DNA from: Flavobacterium taihuense
GTDB lineage: Bacteria > Bacteroidota > Bacteroidia > Flavobacteriales > Flavobacteriaceae
Direction of reading: 5' to 3'
Length of the DNA: 64,000 nucleotides
NCBI RefSeq assembly: GCF_019351435.1
Contig: NZ_JAHWYN010000018.1
Location: forward strand, 1-64,000
A program made the position numbers and the translations under genes. This document shows, in pieces, positions 43,301 to 53,183 of this stretch. Position 1 is the first letter of the stretch; every line of letters begins with the position of its first letter. Under the pieces are notes generated by a model. That model did not search any database, was not told the origin of the DNA, and was given only the letters and a program-made list of their open reading frames with translations.

Positions 43301-45238
43301 ATGAAAGATAAACTGAAAAATATATTCAAAAAAGAAAACGATCCGCTGACTTCGGAGGAGAAACTGAAACTTATTGAAGCTTCTTCCAAATTGGTTGGGC
43401 CCGGTGTGTTTTATTCGACAATAATCGTAATTGCATCTTTTTTACCCGTGTTCCTGCTTACAGGCATGGAAGGCAAACTGTTCAGTCCATTGGCTTGGAC
43501 AAAATCGTTTATACTAATTGTGGATGCTTTTTTTGCGATTACGCTTACACCTGTGTTGATTAGCTTTTTACTCAAAGGCAAACTTCGTACAGAAAACAAA
43601 AATCCGATAAACAGAAAATTGGAAAGTATTTACACGCCCATTTTAACGCTTTGTTTGAAATGGAGGAAAACAGTTTTGGCTGTCAATATTGTGGCACTGC
43701 TGATTGGCGTATTGATGTTTACTCGTTTGGGTTCAGAATTTATGCCTCCGCTCGACGAAGGCTCCATTTTGTTTATGCCAGTAACTTTGCCTGATGTGTC
43801 CAATTCTGAAGTGAAACGGATTTTGCAGGTTCAGGATCGATTGATAAAATCAATTCCCGAAGTGGCCAATGTTTTGGGAAAAGCAGGTAGAGCCAATACA
43901 GCAACCGATAACAGTCCGGTGAGTATGATTGAAACAATTGTTTTGCTAAAACCCCGCAACGAATGGAGAGATGGTAAAAAGAAAGCGGATATTATAAATG
44001 AAATCAACAACAAACTGCAAATTCCGGGAGTTACCAATGGTTTTACGCAACCTATTATTAACCGTATCAATATGCTTTCTACTGGTATCAGAACCGATGT
44101 GGGTATAAAAATTTACGGAGAAAGTTTAGACACCATCAATGCTTTATCACAAAAGATAAAAATGGCTTTGGAGGGAACCTCGGGAGTTAAAGATTTGTAT
44201 GCCGAACCCATTACAGGGGGGAAATACATAGACATTATACCCAAACGTGAAGTCATAGGCAGATATGGACTTTCTATTGATGACATAAATACAGTTGTTG
44301 AAGCATCTATTGGCGGAATGAAACTCACCACAACCATCGAGGGAAGACAGCGTTTCTCGGTCAATGCGCGATATGCACAAGAATACCGAAACAGTATTGA
44401 GGCCTTAAAAAAACTCCAAGTACAAACAATGGAATTTGGTCCAATTCCCTTAGAAACGGTTGCCGATGTAAAAATAAGCGATGGTCCACCCATGATAAAC
44501 AGCGAAAATGCAATGCTCCGTGGTAGTGTATTGTTTAATGTTCGAGACCGTGATTTAGGAAGTACGGTTAAAGAAGCACAGGCAAAACTGAATGAAATGA
44601 TTACCAAAATGCCCAAAGGATATTATGTGGAATGGAGTGGTCAGTGGGAAAATCAAATCAGAGCCAATAAAACGTTGAGTTTAATTTTACCAATTGTTGT
44701 TGTGATTATTTTCCTCATTTTATACTTCACCTATCATTCTATGAAAGAGGCTTTAATTACTATGATAACAGTTCCGTTTGCATTAATCGGGGGTGTTTTT
44801 ATGGTCTATTTTTATGGGATTAATTTGTCGGTTGCGGTAGCCGTAGGTTTCATTGCTTTGTTTGGTTTGGCTGTCGAAACGGCTATGTTGATTACCATTT
44901 ATCTCAATGATGCTATGAATAAAATGGTTGCCAAACACGGAAATACCAAAGAAACCTTGACAGAAGAAATAGTAAGAGAATATATCATTGAAGGTTCTGC
45001 CAAGCGATTGCGTCCAAAATTGATGACCGTTTCGGTTTCATTATTTGGATTAATACCCATTCTTTGGGCAACGGGAACAGGAGCCGATGTAATGCTCCCA
45101 ATCACTGTTCCGCTCATAGGCGGGACAATTACTTCAACGATTTATGTATTATTAGTAACCCCCGTTGTTTTTGAAATGGTGAAACTTCACGAATTGAGAA
45201 CAAAAGGAAAAATAAATCTGATAGATGTTAAAGAATAA
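43301..45238 (+). pseudogene. cusA: CusA-type RND pump, C-terminal half (interrupted gene)
   Basis: This is 645 residues starting at an in-frame ATG (MKDKLKNIFKK). It continues the pump from the loop before TM5, with TM5 and TM6 (FYSTIIVIASFLPVFLL), the second porter domain and the last six helices (ETAMLITIYLNDAM and GTGADVMLPITVPLIGG). Together with the half at 41966 it forms a normal-length pump of about 1,070 residues. It could be expressed as a separate polypeptide and complement the N-terminal half, but this is unproven. It overlaps the TolC-family gene by 14 bp. Confidence 0.8.
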
Positions 45239-46484
45239 ATTTTATATCGCTCTAAGTTGTTTGATTTTAAGCTTTGCAAATAGTAAAGCCCAAACACTTA
45301 CTTTGGATAATGTTTTGAGTACCATCAGAACAAATAATCCACAATTAAAAATGTATGATGCCGATATTCAAAGTATGGATGCTTCTGCCAAAGGCGCCAG
45401 AAGTTGGATGGCACCACAAGTAGAAACGGGTTTCTTTATGACGCCTTACAATGCCAATTTATGGAAAGCCAATGAAATGGGACCGGGAATGGGGAATTAT
45501 ATGTTAGGCGTTACCCAAATGATTCCGAATGCTTCTAAGTTAAATGCAAATGAAAATTTGATGAAAGCCATGTCATTGGTCGAAAGTGAAAATAAAAATT
45601 TTACATTAAATCAGCTAAATGCATTAGCCAAAACCTATTATTTTGAATGGATTATCATTAATAAAAAAATAAAGATAGCTCAAGACAATCTTCAGCTCCT
45701 GAATTACATGATTAAAAGTATGGAAATACGCTACCAGTATAATATGGACAAATTATCATCGTATTATAAGGCCAAATCGCAATACGCCACTTTGCAAAGT
45801 ATGATTGTAATGTTGGAAAATGATGTGTCACAACGGAAATATATGCTCAATACCTTAATGGCTCGTGATAAAAATGAGGACTTTGAAATTGATTCCAATT
45901 ATGAAATTAAAGATTTCAATCTTTTTGAAACTGATTTGTCTTCCTATATTAACAACCGAAGCGATATTAAAGCAATTGATAAAACTAAAGAAATTAACAA
46001 CTTTAAAATTGAGGTAGAGAAAGCAGGTACAAGACCAGAATTTGGCGTAAAATACGATCATATGTTTGCTTTTGGGAATCAGCCACAGCAATTTTCATTG
46101 ATGGGAATGGTGACTATTCCTATGGCTTGGTCTACCAAAATGAATAAGGCCAATATGGAAAGTTATCGCATAAAAAACGAAAGTTTGGATTGGCAAAAGC
46201 AAATGATTGCGACCGAAGCAAGCGGAATGATAAAAGGCATGAATACTGAGTTTTTGAACCTAAAAAAACAATACCAAATTACACAAGAGAATATTATTCC
46301 TGCATTAAAACGAAACTATGATACCGCCATTCTAGCTTGGCAAAACAATACCGGAGATTTATTCGTGGCGTTAGAAGCTTGGGAAGCAATGAATATGACA
46401 CAAATTGATGCTTTAGACAAATTAAAATCGATTTTAACAACACAAGTGCAAATCGAAAAACAACTTGAAACCGAAAAATTATGA
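45225..46484 (+). CDS. TolC-family outer-membrane channel (CusC-like)
   Basis: This 419-residue outer-membrane factor has a signal peptide ending at NSKAQ. Long helical hairpins with internal repeats are seen (DNVLSTIRTNNPQLKMYDAD, then NNTGDLFVALEAWEAM), the pattern of TolC proteins that form the trimeric exit duct. Its start codon overlaps the end of cusA and its TGA overlaps the ATG of the next adaptor (ATGA), so this is a tightly coupled operon. Confidence 0.86.
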   Translation: MLKNKFYIALSCLILSFANSKAQTLTLDNVLSTIRTNNPQLKMYDADIQSMDASAKGARSWMAPQVETGFFMTPYNANLWKANEMGPGMGNYMLGVTQMIPNASKLNANENLMKAMSLVESENKNFTLNQLNALAKTYYFEWIIINKKIKIAQDNLQLLNYMIKSMEIRYQYNMDKLSSYYKAKSQYATLQSMIVMLENDVSQRKYMLNTLMARDKNEDFEIDSNYEIKDFNLFETDLSSYINNRSDIKAIDKTKEINNFKIEVEKAGTRPEFGVKYDHMFAFGNQPQQFSLMGMVTIPMAWSTKMNKANMESYRIKNESLDWQKQMIATEASGMIKGMNTEFLNLKKQYQITQENIIPALKRNYDTAILAWQNNTGDLFVALEAWEAMNMTQIDALDKLKSILTTQVQIEKQLETEKL

Positions 46485-47728
46485 ACAGATATTTAAAATT
46501 TGCAATACTATTTTTGGTCGTAGTTTTGGTTGGAACTGGAATTTATTTCTTTAGCAAAAAATCAGATAAACATTCTGAAATGGACCATCAAAATGAGGTT
46601 TACACTTGTTCAATGCATCCTGAAATCATTCGAGATAAACCCGGTAGTTGTCCTATTTGCGGAATGACATTAGTTGAAAAAGTTACCGAAGATCATTCCG
46701 AAAAAAATGATTCTATTGACGACCTTTTGAAACGTACCGATAATTTTGTCGTAGGTAATTATGAAACCACAATTGCAAAAGACACAGTTATACGTAGTGA
46801 AATCAGTTTACCTGGAATAGTAACTTACGATTTGAATTCGGCGGTAAATATCTCAGCCAGAATAAGTGGTCGAATTGAAAAAATGTACGTCAATTATAAG
46901 TACCAAAGAGTCACAAGAGGGCAAAAGATATTTGAATTGTACAGTCCTGAATTATTAACTGAACAACAGAATTTTATCTATTTGATTTCCAATGATAGTC
47001 AAAACACATCGATTATTAATTCGGCCAAACAGAAATTATTGCTTTATGGTATGACAAACAATCAGATAAATGCATTGGCTTCCGCTAAGAAAGTGAATCC
47101 TATAATTGCTATTTATAGTCCTGCTAACGGAATTATTACTGGAACCGAAAAGATGGCTAATTCAAATATTTCTTCAATGTCTAGTGCAAGTAGCAATACC
47201 GAAACATTGGACATAAAAGAAGGAAGTTATGTTAAAAAAGGGCAAATTGTTTTCAAGTTGATGAATACCGTTAAAGTTTGGGGTGTTTTCAATATTTTAC
47301 AAGGGAACAATAGCCTAATTAAAACCAATCAGTCTATTGATATTACTTCTGAATTGGATGAAAAGAACATCATTTACTCAAAAATAAATTTTGTGGAAAC
47401 ACAATTAAATCCTACGGATAAAACCAATAAAATTCGGGTATATCTGAATAATGAAAATTATGAATTACCCATAGGTGCGAGATTGCAAGGCGTTGTACAA
47501 TTAAATTCAGCAAAGGCTATTTGGTTGCAAAAGCAAGCTTTGGTTAGCTTGGGTGAGAAAAAAATAGTTTTTGTTAAAATGGACAACGGATTCAAAGCAA
47601 CAGCCATACAAACGGGTATAGAAATAGATGATTCTGTTCAAATTATTGGAGGTATTTCTGCAGGAGATACAATTGTCAAAAACGCGCAATATCTAATTGA
47701 TAGCGAAAGCTTCATCAAAACCGAATAA
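46481..47728 (+). CDS. CusB-like adaptor with HMBD finger (first copy)
   Basis: This 415-residue membrane-fusion protein is anchored by an N-terminal helix (residues 7-24). An HMBD finger lies at 41-64 (YTCSMHPE, then CPICGM), followed by the barrel-sandwich/lipoyl domain (SARISGRIEKMYVNYKYQRV), an alpha-hairpin and the beta-barrel (EGSYVKKGQIVFKL). The finger suggests Cu/Ag as cargo. A second adaptor gene follows 2 bp downstream. The pair may make a mixed hexamer, or one copy may be redundant. Confidence 0.87.
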   Translation: MNRYLKFAILFLVVVLVGTGIYFFSKKSDKHSEMDHQNEVYTCSMHPEIIRDKPGSCPICGMTLVEKVTEDHSEKNDSIDDLLKRTDNFVVGNYETTIAKDTVIRSEISLPGIVTYDLNSAVNISARISGRIEKMYVNYKYQRVTRGQKIFELYSPELLTEQQNFIYLISNDSQNTSIINSAKQKLLLYGMTNNQINALASAKKVNPIIAIYSPANGIITGTEKMANSNISSMSSASSNTETLDIKEGSYVKKGQIVFKLMNTVKVWGVFNILQGNNSLIKTNQSIDITSELDEKNIIYSKINFVETQLNPTDKTNKIRVYLNNENYELPIGARLQGVVQLNSAKAIWLQKQALVSLGEKKIVFVKMDNGFKATAIQTGIEIDDSVQIIGGISAGDTIVKNAQYLIDSESFIKTE

Positions 47729-47730
47729 GG

Positions 47731-48942
47731 ATGAGAACGATTAAAAAAATCAGTATTCTACTAATGATATTTTTAGTAGCTTGTAATTCCAAAAATAAAG
47801 AGAACCATAATGGTCACGAAATGGCAGACAAAACCATTTTTTACACTTGCTCTATGGATCCACAGGTAAAAGAAGACAAACCAGGGAAATGTCCCATTTG
47901 TCACATGACATTATCTCCAACAAAAAAAAATGATGAAGATCCTAATGAAATAAGCTTGAGTAAACCGCAAATTCGATTGGGTAATATTAGCACGCAGTCC
48001 ATTGTGGCATCCCAAAGCAGTTTAAAACAAAGTTATATAGGTACTTTGGCAATTAATCAAGAGAAAATCAATTCAGTTTCATCAAGAGCGATGGGGCGAA
48101 TTGAAAAATTGTTTTTCAAGACAGTTGGAGATTATGTTGCCAAAAATCAAGCTGTTTATGAATTGTACAGTGAAGATATCGCCATAGCCAAACAGGATTA
48201 TTTGACGGCGTACAAGCAACTGTCAATGCCGGGAGATTTTGGAAAAAACGCAAAAAATATGCTAGCCAGTGCGAAGCAAAAATTGCTGTTTTACGGTCTT
48301 ACCAATGCCCAAATTGAAAGCATTAAAACCAATAAAGATGTTTCACCAAATACAATTTTTTACAGCACTTATAGCGGAACAGTTTCAGAAATTATTGCCA
48401 CCGAAGGAAGTTATGTGATGGAAGGAGGAGCCATAATAAAACTAGCTGATCTAAACAGCCTTTGGTTGGAAACACAAGTAAACGTAAACTATGTGAAAAG
48501 TCTAAAAATAGGTCAAATAGCTAGTGTTACTTTTACTGATTTCCCGGATAAAATAATAAAGACCCGAGTTGCCTTTATCAATCCTGAAATCAATCCCGAC
48601 ACTCGATTGATTTTAATCCGAATGGAAATTCCCAATCAAGGTTTACAATTAAAACCTGGAATGCAGGCGGCAGTTAAATTAACGCAATCCAATGTTAAAG
48701 GTCTTTTTATACCAATTGATGCGGTAATCCAAGACGAAAATGCTTCCTATATTTGGGTTGAAAAAAGACCAGGGGTGTTTGAAAATGTTATGGTAGAAAC
48801 TGGAATCGAAACCAATGGAATGATCGAAATCAAATCTGATTTAGATACTTCAAAAAAAGTGGTAATTACTGGAGCTTACGCCATAAACAGCGAATATAAG
48901 TTCCGAAAAGGAAGTGATCCAATGGCAGGAATGAAGATGTGA
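47731..48942 (+). CDS. CusB-like adaptor lipoprotein with HMBD finger (second copy)
   Basis: This 403-residue lipoprotein (LVAC, C18) has an HMBD finger at 38-61 (YTCSMDPQ, then CPICHM) in which the normal Gly of CGM is His. The barrel-sandwich (SSRAMGRIEKLFFKTVGDYV), an alpha-hairpin near 150-190 and a periplasmic beta-domain follow. It is a paralogue of the preceding adaptor with a different anchor: lipid rather than a helix. It is the last gene of the coupled cusA-tolC-adaptor operon. The next 180 bp are non-coding with no clear terminator. Confidence 0.87.
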   Translation: MRTIKKISILLMIFLVACNSKNKENHNGHEMADKTIFYTCSMDPQVKEDKPGKCPICHMTLSPTKKNDEDPNEISLSKPQIRLGNISTQSIVASQSSLKQSYIGTLAINQEKINSVSSRAMGRIEKLFFKTVGDYVAKNQAVYELYSEDIAIAKQDYLTAYKQLSMPGDFGKNAKNMLASAKQKLLFYGLTNAQIESIKTNKDVSPNTIFYSTYSGTVSEIIATEGSYVMEGGAIIKLADLNSLWLETQVNVNYVKSLKIGQIASVTFTDFPDKIIKTRVAFINPEINPDTRLILIRMEIPNQGLQLKPGMQAAVKLTQSNVKGLFIPIDAVIQDENASYIWVEKRPGVFENVMVETGIETNGMIEIKSDLDTSKKVVITGAYAINSEYKFRKGSDPMAGMKM

Positions 48943-49122
48943 TGGTTAAAACCAGTAATTGAAATTCATAATATAGCCGTAACAATGTAGTTTTGGTTCA
49001 GTAACTGTAATTGAAAATATTTTGATAGTAAGGAATTTGAAGTTTTAGAAATTAAAATCGGGTAACAGCGATACTGAAGACCGGTCAACAGCGGAACTGT
49101 CTGATAATTTAATATTTTTATT

Positions 49123-49599
49123 ATGAGAATTCAAAGATTAATTTCAGCAAAAAAGGGATTGCTATTAACTATGTTTTTGTTAGTAATCTCGTTAAGTGTT
49201 AATGCGCAAGCTAAATCAAACTCCACCTCTGATGAAAAAATTTACATCAATAAAAAGGGTGAAATTTACAACCACGGCGGTACTAAATTAGGATTTATTA
49301 CCAAAGAGGATATCGTGAAAAATAATGAAGGCAAAACCATCTATTTTATTGATGCAAATGGTAATGTCATTGATTCTAAGGGGAACAAGTTGGGTAAAGC
49401 TAAAAAGAATGGTTCGTATTACAACATTAAAGGTGAAAACGTGCTTAATGTTGGAAAAACAGAAGGAGAAAAGTGTGAAATACTGGATTCGAAAGGTCAT
49501 AATATGGGTAATGTACATCAAAATTACAAACTCCATGCTTGTGCCGCCCATTGTTTATTGTTGGAACAAAAGAACAATAAGGAAAAATCTAAAAAATAG
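49123..49599 (+). CDS. Repeat-bearing secreted hypothetical protein
   Basis: This 158-residue protein has a signal peptide ending at VNAQA. The mature part shows three similar units of about 30 residues with a GxxLG or GxxMG core (GGTKLGFI, KGNKLGKAK, KGHNMGNVH), as in small beta-repeat proteins. The end carries HACAAHC. No family was recognised. Position after the Cu module and the Cys/His tail suggest a link to metal stress, but this is only contextual. It ends in a strong terminator. Confidence 0.55.
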   Translation: MRIQRLISAKKGLLLTMFLLVISLSVNAQAKSNSTSDEKIYINKKGEIYNHGGTKLGFITKEDIVKNNEGKTIYFIDANGNVIDSKGNKLGKAKKNGSYYNIKGENVLNVGKTEGEKCEILDSKGHNMGNVHQNYKLHACAAHCLLLEQKNNKEKSKK

Positions 49600-49605
49600 T
49601 TATTT

Positions 49606-49642
49606 AACAAATGGTTCGTGAAAAACGAGCCATTTGTTTTAT
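49606..49642 (+). terminator. Terminator after the repeat-bearing secreted protein
   Basis: AACAAATGG and CCATTTGTT form a long stem with a TCGT/ACGA extension, followed by TTT. Confidence 0.78.
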
Positions 49643-49785
49643 GATATGCTAGGATTTTCAATAAAACAGCAAAGCTAAAGTTCAGTTTATTAAAAGGATT
49701 ATTTATGTCATAAAAACAACGAATATAAATTGGAAAAGAAAGCGGTTTTTATTGAAATAAATTTTAAATAACAACATAAATACAA

Positions 49786-51030
49786 ATGGATAATTTTACC
49801 CAAATCATAAAGCAATATAAAATTGATTCAGAAAGCGTTTACAATACTTGGTTTGTAGATAATGATCAAAGATTAAAAGCATTTCGGACGATTCGTCGTG
49901 GTGTTTTTCAGGTTGTAGAAGATATTAAAAACAATACATTTCCAAATGATTTCAAAGGCAGTAGTTTAGAATTTGTTTTGAGTTGTATTGCCGAACAAAA
50001 GCAAGTTTTTGTAGGGGTTGCTCATCCTTTTTATTGGAAACCAAAATTACGGATTCCTGATATTTATGAAAACCAGAATAATAAAATTGCTTTTGGACAA
50101 TTTCTTGAAAACTGTGTCAATGCCAAAAGTAGCGAACAGGTTTTAAAAGAAATCGTAAAATTGGATGAATTAAAAATTAAAGGTTTAGGACCAGCAGTTG
50201 CAAGCATTTTATATTTTTTGCATCCCACTTGGTTTCCTCCATTTAACACTGCCATTCTCAACGGATTTAATTTTCTGTTCAAAGACAAAAAGAAATTAGG
50301 TAGCTGGACAGAATATCTTAAAATTCGAGAAACATTAATAGAAACCAATGCCCAAAACAAAACTGAATTATCGAATGATTTAGGAGCTATTGCAGGATTG
50401 TGTTTTGAAATTGGAACCCAAAAAATGTTAATTGGCAACGATGAATATTTGAGCGAAGAAGAGCGAACGAAATTTGAAAAAAATATCCTAAAGCGTCAAA
50501 AAGAGATCCAAGAAGAAAAATTAGCCGATAATCTTCACAATGAAATGCAGTATCATTTATTGAAAATAGGTGCGTCATTGAATTATGATGTAACACCAGC
50601 AAGCAATGACAAGAATAAAGAATTTAACGGACAAAAATTTTCTTTCATTTCAATTAATAAATCCCCTGAACTGCCAACAGACAAAGACACTCAAAATACA
50701 ATAAAATTAATCGATGTTCTTTGGTTTGAAAAAGGGACAAACAATATAGTTGGAGCTTTTGAAGTGGAGAAAAGCACTAGTATTTATTCCGGAATATTGC
50801 GATTATCTGATTTATATTTTAGTATTTCTAACGGAGAAGAAGTTTTTTATATCATCATTCCAGACAGTCGAGAGAAAGATGTTATTCAACAACTCAACCG
50901 ACCAGTTATAAAAAACTCAAAAATGAATATCAAATACATTTTGTTTTCGGAGTTGAGAAGTCAATGTGATGCTATTTGCAAATTTGGTTCTGATTATTCC
51001 ATTATGGAAAAAATAGCAAAATCAGTGTAA
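49786..51030 (+). CDS. Candidate HhH plus PD-(D/E)XK-like nuclease
   Basis: This 414-residue protein of unknown function has two parts. Residues 125-160 contain a helix-hairpin-helix-like motif (KIKGLGPAVASILYFLHP) but lack the catalytic Asp of HhH-GPD glycosylases. The C-terminal region has LIDVLWFEK (D310), then GAFEVEKST (E326, E328, K329) on the next strand, and an upstream helix with E253. This order resembles the PD-(D/E)XK active site of restriction-type nucleases. A charged coiled coil at 222-250 joins the halves. No methyltransferase or specificity gene is adjacent. The fold is inferred from motifs only. Confidence 0.5.
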   Translation: MDNFTQIIKQYKIDSESVYNTWFVDNDQRLKAFRTIRRGVFQVVEDIKNNTFPNDFKGSSLEFVLSCIAEQKQVFVGVAHPFYWKPKLRIPDIYENQNNKIAFGQFLENCVNAKSSEQVLKEIVKLDELKIKGLGPAVASILYFLHPTWFPPFNTAILNGFNFLFKDKKKLGSWTEYLKIRETLIETNAQNKTELSNDLGAIAGLCFEIGTQKMLIGNDEYLSEEERTKFEKNILKRQKEIQEEKLADNLHNEMQYHLLKIGASLNYDVTPASNDKNKEFNGQKFSFISINKSPELPTDKDTQNTIKLIDVLWFEKGTNNIVGAFEVEKSTSIYSGILRLSDLYFSISNGEEVFYIIIPDSREKDVIQQLNRPVIKNSKMNIKYILFSELRSQCDAICKFGSDYSIMEKIAKSV

Positions 51031-51109
51031 TTACTTATAGATCAGTAAAAATATTTGGGCATTTCAAAACCTGCATTAAAAGTGATTTAGGTTCAAATGA
51101 ATGAAATCT

Positions 51110-51140
51110 AAAAAGTTAAATTTTAACTTTTTTTTTATAA
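51110..51140 (+). terminator. Terminator after the nuclease-like gene
   Basis: AAAAGTTAAA and TTTAACTTTT form a nearly loopless stem, followed by a long T run. Confidence 0.55.
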
Positions 51141-51187
51141 TATTCCCCGTCTAAACTCCTTAATTTCGTTCCAATTAAAAATCATAC

Positions 51188-52321
51188 ATGAAAATAGCAA
51201 TTGTTTGTTATCCAACTTTTGGAGGAAGTGGCGTAGTTGCTACAGAATTAGGTCTTGAATTAGCTAGAAGAGGACACGAAATTCATTTTATAACGTATAG
51301 TCAACCAGTGCGTTTGGCATTATTAAATCCCAATGTTCATTATCACGAAGTAATCGTTCCAGAATATCCATTATTTCACTTTCAACCCTATGAGTTAGCC
51401 TTATCCAGCAAGCTGGTGGATATGGTTAAATTGTACAAAATTGAAGTATTGCATGTACATTATGCAATTCCTCATGCGTATGCGGGTTATATGGCAAAAC
51501 AAATGTTGAAAGACGAAGGAATTGATATTCCGATGGTAACAACGCTTCACGGTACCGATATCACTTTGGTGGGAAACCATCCTTTTTACAAACCTGCAGT
51601 AACATTTAGCATCAATAAATCGGATTATGTCACATCGGTTTCTCAAAGTTTGAAAGACGATACCTTAAAATTATTCAAAATAAAAAATGAAATTCAGGTA
51701 ATTCCTAATTTTATTGAATTGGATAAAAATAATTACGATCCAAGTGTTCCTTGCAGCCGTTCGGTTATGGCTAATCCAAATGAACGGATAATCACTCATA
51801 TCAGTAATTTTAGAAAAGTTAAGCGAATTCCGGATATCATTAAAATATTTTATAAAATCCAAAAAGAAATTCCAGCCAAGTTAATGATGGTAGGGGATGG
51901 CCCTGAAAAGGAAAAGGCCGAAAGAATGTGCCGAAAATTTGGTATTCAGGATAAAGTGATATTTTTTGGTAATAGTAATGAAATTGATAGAATTTTATGT
52001 CTTACGGATCTATTCCTTTTGCCTTCAGAAACCGAAAGTTTTGGATTGGCTGCACTTGAAGCAATGGCATGTGGAGTTCCTGTAATATCCAGTAATTCTG
52101 GAGGTTTACCCGAAGTCAATCTTGACGGTGTTTCGGGCTATTTGAGTGACGTAGGTGAGATCAATGAAATGGCTCAAAATGCGTTGAAAATATTAAAAGA
52201 CGATAGTATTCTTGCTGAATTTAAGAAGAATGCTTTGCATGTAGCGGAGAAATTCGACATAAAAAACATTCTTCCTATTTATGAAGCGCTTTACGCAAAA
52301 GCAATCAATCAGTATAAATAA
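51188..52321 (+). CDS. bshA: N-acetyl-alpha-D-glucosaminyl L-malate synthase BshA
   Basis: This 377-residue GT-B, family-4 glycosyltransferase makes GlcNAc-malate, the first step of bacillithiol synthesis. Markers are the N-terminal YPTFGGSGVVATELG, the donor-site HVHYAIPHAYAGY, and the C-terminal ESFGLAALEAMACGVPVI. Length and sequence closely fit the BshA family. bshB and bshC are not nearby. A TAATTTCG close to the -7 consensus lies shortly before the ATG. Bacillithiol would fit a metal- and thiol-stressed cell, but the gene is core in flavobacteria. Confidence 0.92.
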   Translation: MKIAIVCYPTFGGSGVVATELGLELARRGHEIHFITYSQPVRLALLNPNVHYHEVIVPEYPLFHFQPYELALSSKLVDMVKLYKIEVLHVHYAIPHAYAGYMAKQMLKDEGIDIPMVTTLHGTDITLVGNHPFYKPAVTFSINKSDYVTSVSQSLKDDTLKLFKIKNEIQVIPNFIELDKNNYDPSVPCSRSVMANPNERIITHISNFRKVKRIPDIIKIFYKIQKEIPAKLMMVGDGPEKEKAERMCRKFGIQDKVIFFGNSNEIDRILCLTDLFLLPSETESFGLAALEAMACGVPVISSNSGGLPEVNLDGVSGYLSDVGEINEMAQNALKILKDDSILAEFKKNALHVAEKFDIKNILPIYEALYAKAINQYK

Positions 52322-52374
52322 TTTTTGAAAACCATCTTGTTTTAGGACTAGATGTTTTTTTTATTATAGAATCT

Positions 52375-52882
52375 TTAACGGACTGCTAAACCTACATTAA
52401 ATTCGAACTCATTTTTTTGTAATTATTAAAAATGAATTCAGGCCTTGAATCAATAGCAATTTGGAATGGAATTTCTTTAAAATTGTATTCAATTCAGACA
52501 TCTCCATTAAGTAAGTACACCAAAAAAGGCCATTGTAGCAGCAGATCCGTTTTTGTAATTATCTTGAGTATTCCAAGAGCCTAATCCTCCACCAAATCCA
52601 TCATACCAATCTGATTCGTCTTCAGTTTTCGAATGCCATTGATAAATCCCCGATATTTTTAAAACATCGGTATTATTGTGTTCTTTCCATCCAAAATCAA
52701 GCTCCAATCGATTTTTTCAGATAGTTTTTTTGATAGGAGATTTCAATTCGCAAGTCATAATTATTTCCCAATCGCAGTCCAATTGCATTTTTTGAGATAT
52801 TTTCTTGCGCTTGACTGGAAAATGCAAACGCAATTATCAAATATAAAAAGAAATAGTATTTACTCTTAATCAATTCAGTCAA
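52375..52882 (-). pseudogene. Decayed outer-membrane beta-barrel protein gene
   Basis: On the minus strand an export signal (ending FSSQAQ) leads into a conserved beta-barrel start (NAIGLRLGNNYDLR, then EISYQKNYL). After a frameshift near an A run (about 52710) the next frame gives LELDFGWKEHNN, GIYQWHS and GGGLGSWN. It shifts again near 52510, after which GDV-stop-IEYNFKEIPFQ and IAIDSRPEF follow. A third shift in an A7 run near 52420 gives NEFEFNVGLAVR-stop. At least three frameshifts and one nonsense codon (TGA for Gly) show clear decay. The intact family is a small flavobacterial barrel protein of about 170-190 residues. Confidence 0.8.
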
Positions 52883-53183
52883 GGATTAGCAAAAAATAAG
52901 TTTTATAAAAATACAAAAAAAACATAAAAATTGAATTAAGTGTTCTTTATCAGTTGTTTATGCTTTTTTTTAAAAATTAATGTCTTTTCGGTTTTGAAAA
53001 TATATTATAAATTGAAATTATACTGGTCAAAAACATCAATCGTATTTTAAGAATTTGGTGTTTATTATTGGTTAAAAAACATGTGTTTTATAACGAATTC
53101 GAGTGAAATTATAGCGAAATATTACTAATTTAAAATTTTTTGTTTAATTCATAAGACTTACATTTGCCTAAAATTTTAAAACA
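52883..53183 (+). other. 301-bp AT-rich region upstream of aroC
   Basis: No ORF, hairpin or repeat is convincing. The promoter elements at 53140-53166 are the only recognisable content. Confidence 0.5.
53140..53166 (+). promoter_or_regulatory. aroC promoter (TTG and TACATTTG)
   Basis: TTG at 53140-53142, a 16-bp spacer and TACATTTG at 53159-53166 fit the flavobacterial consensus. The ATG follows 17 bp downstream. Confidence 0.55.
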
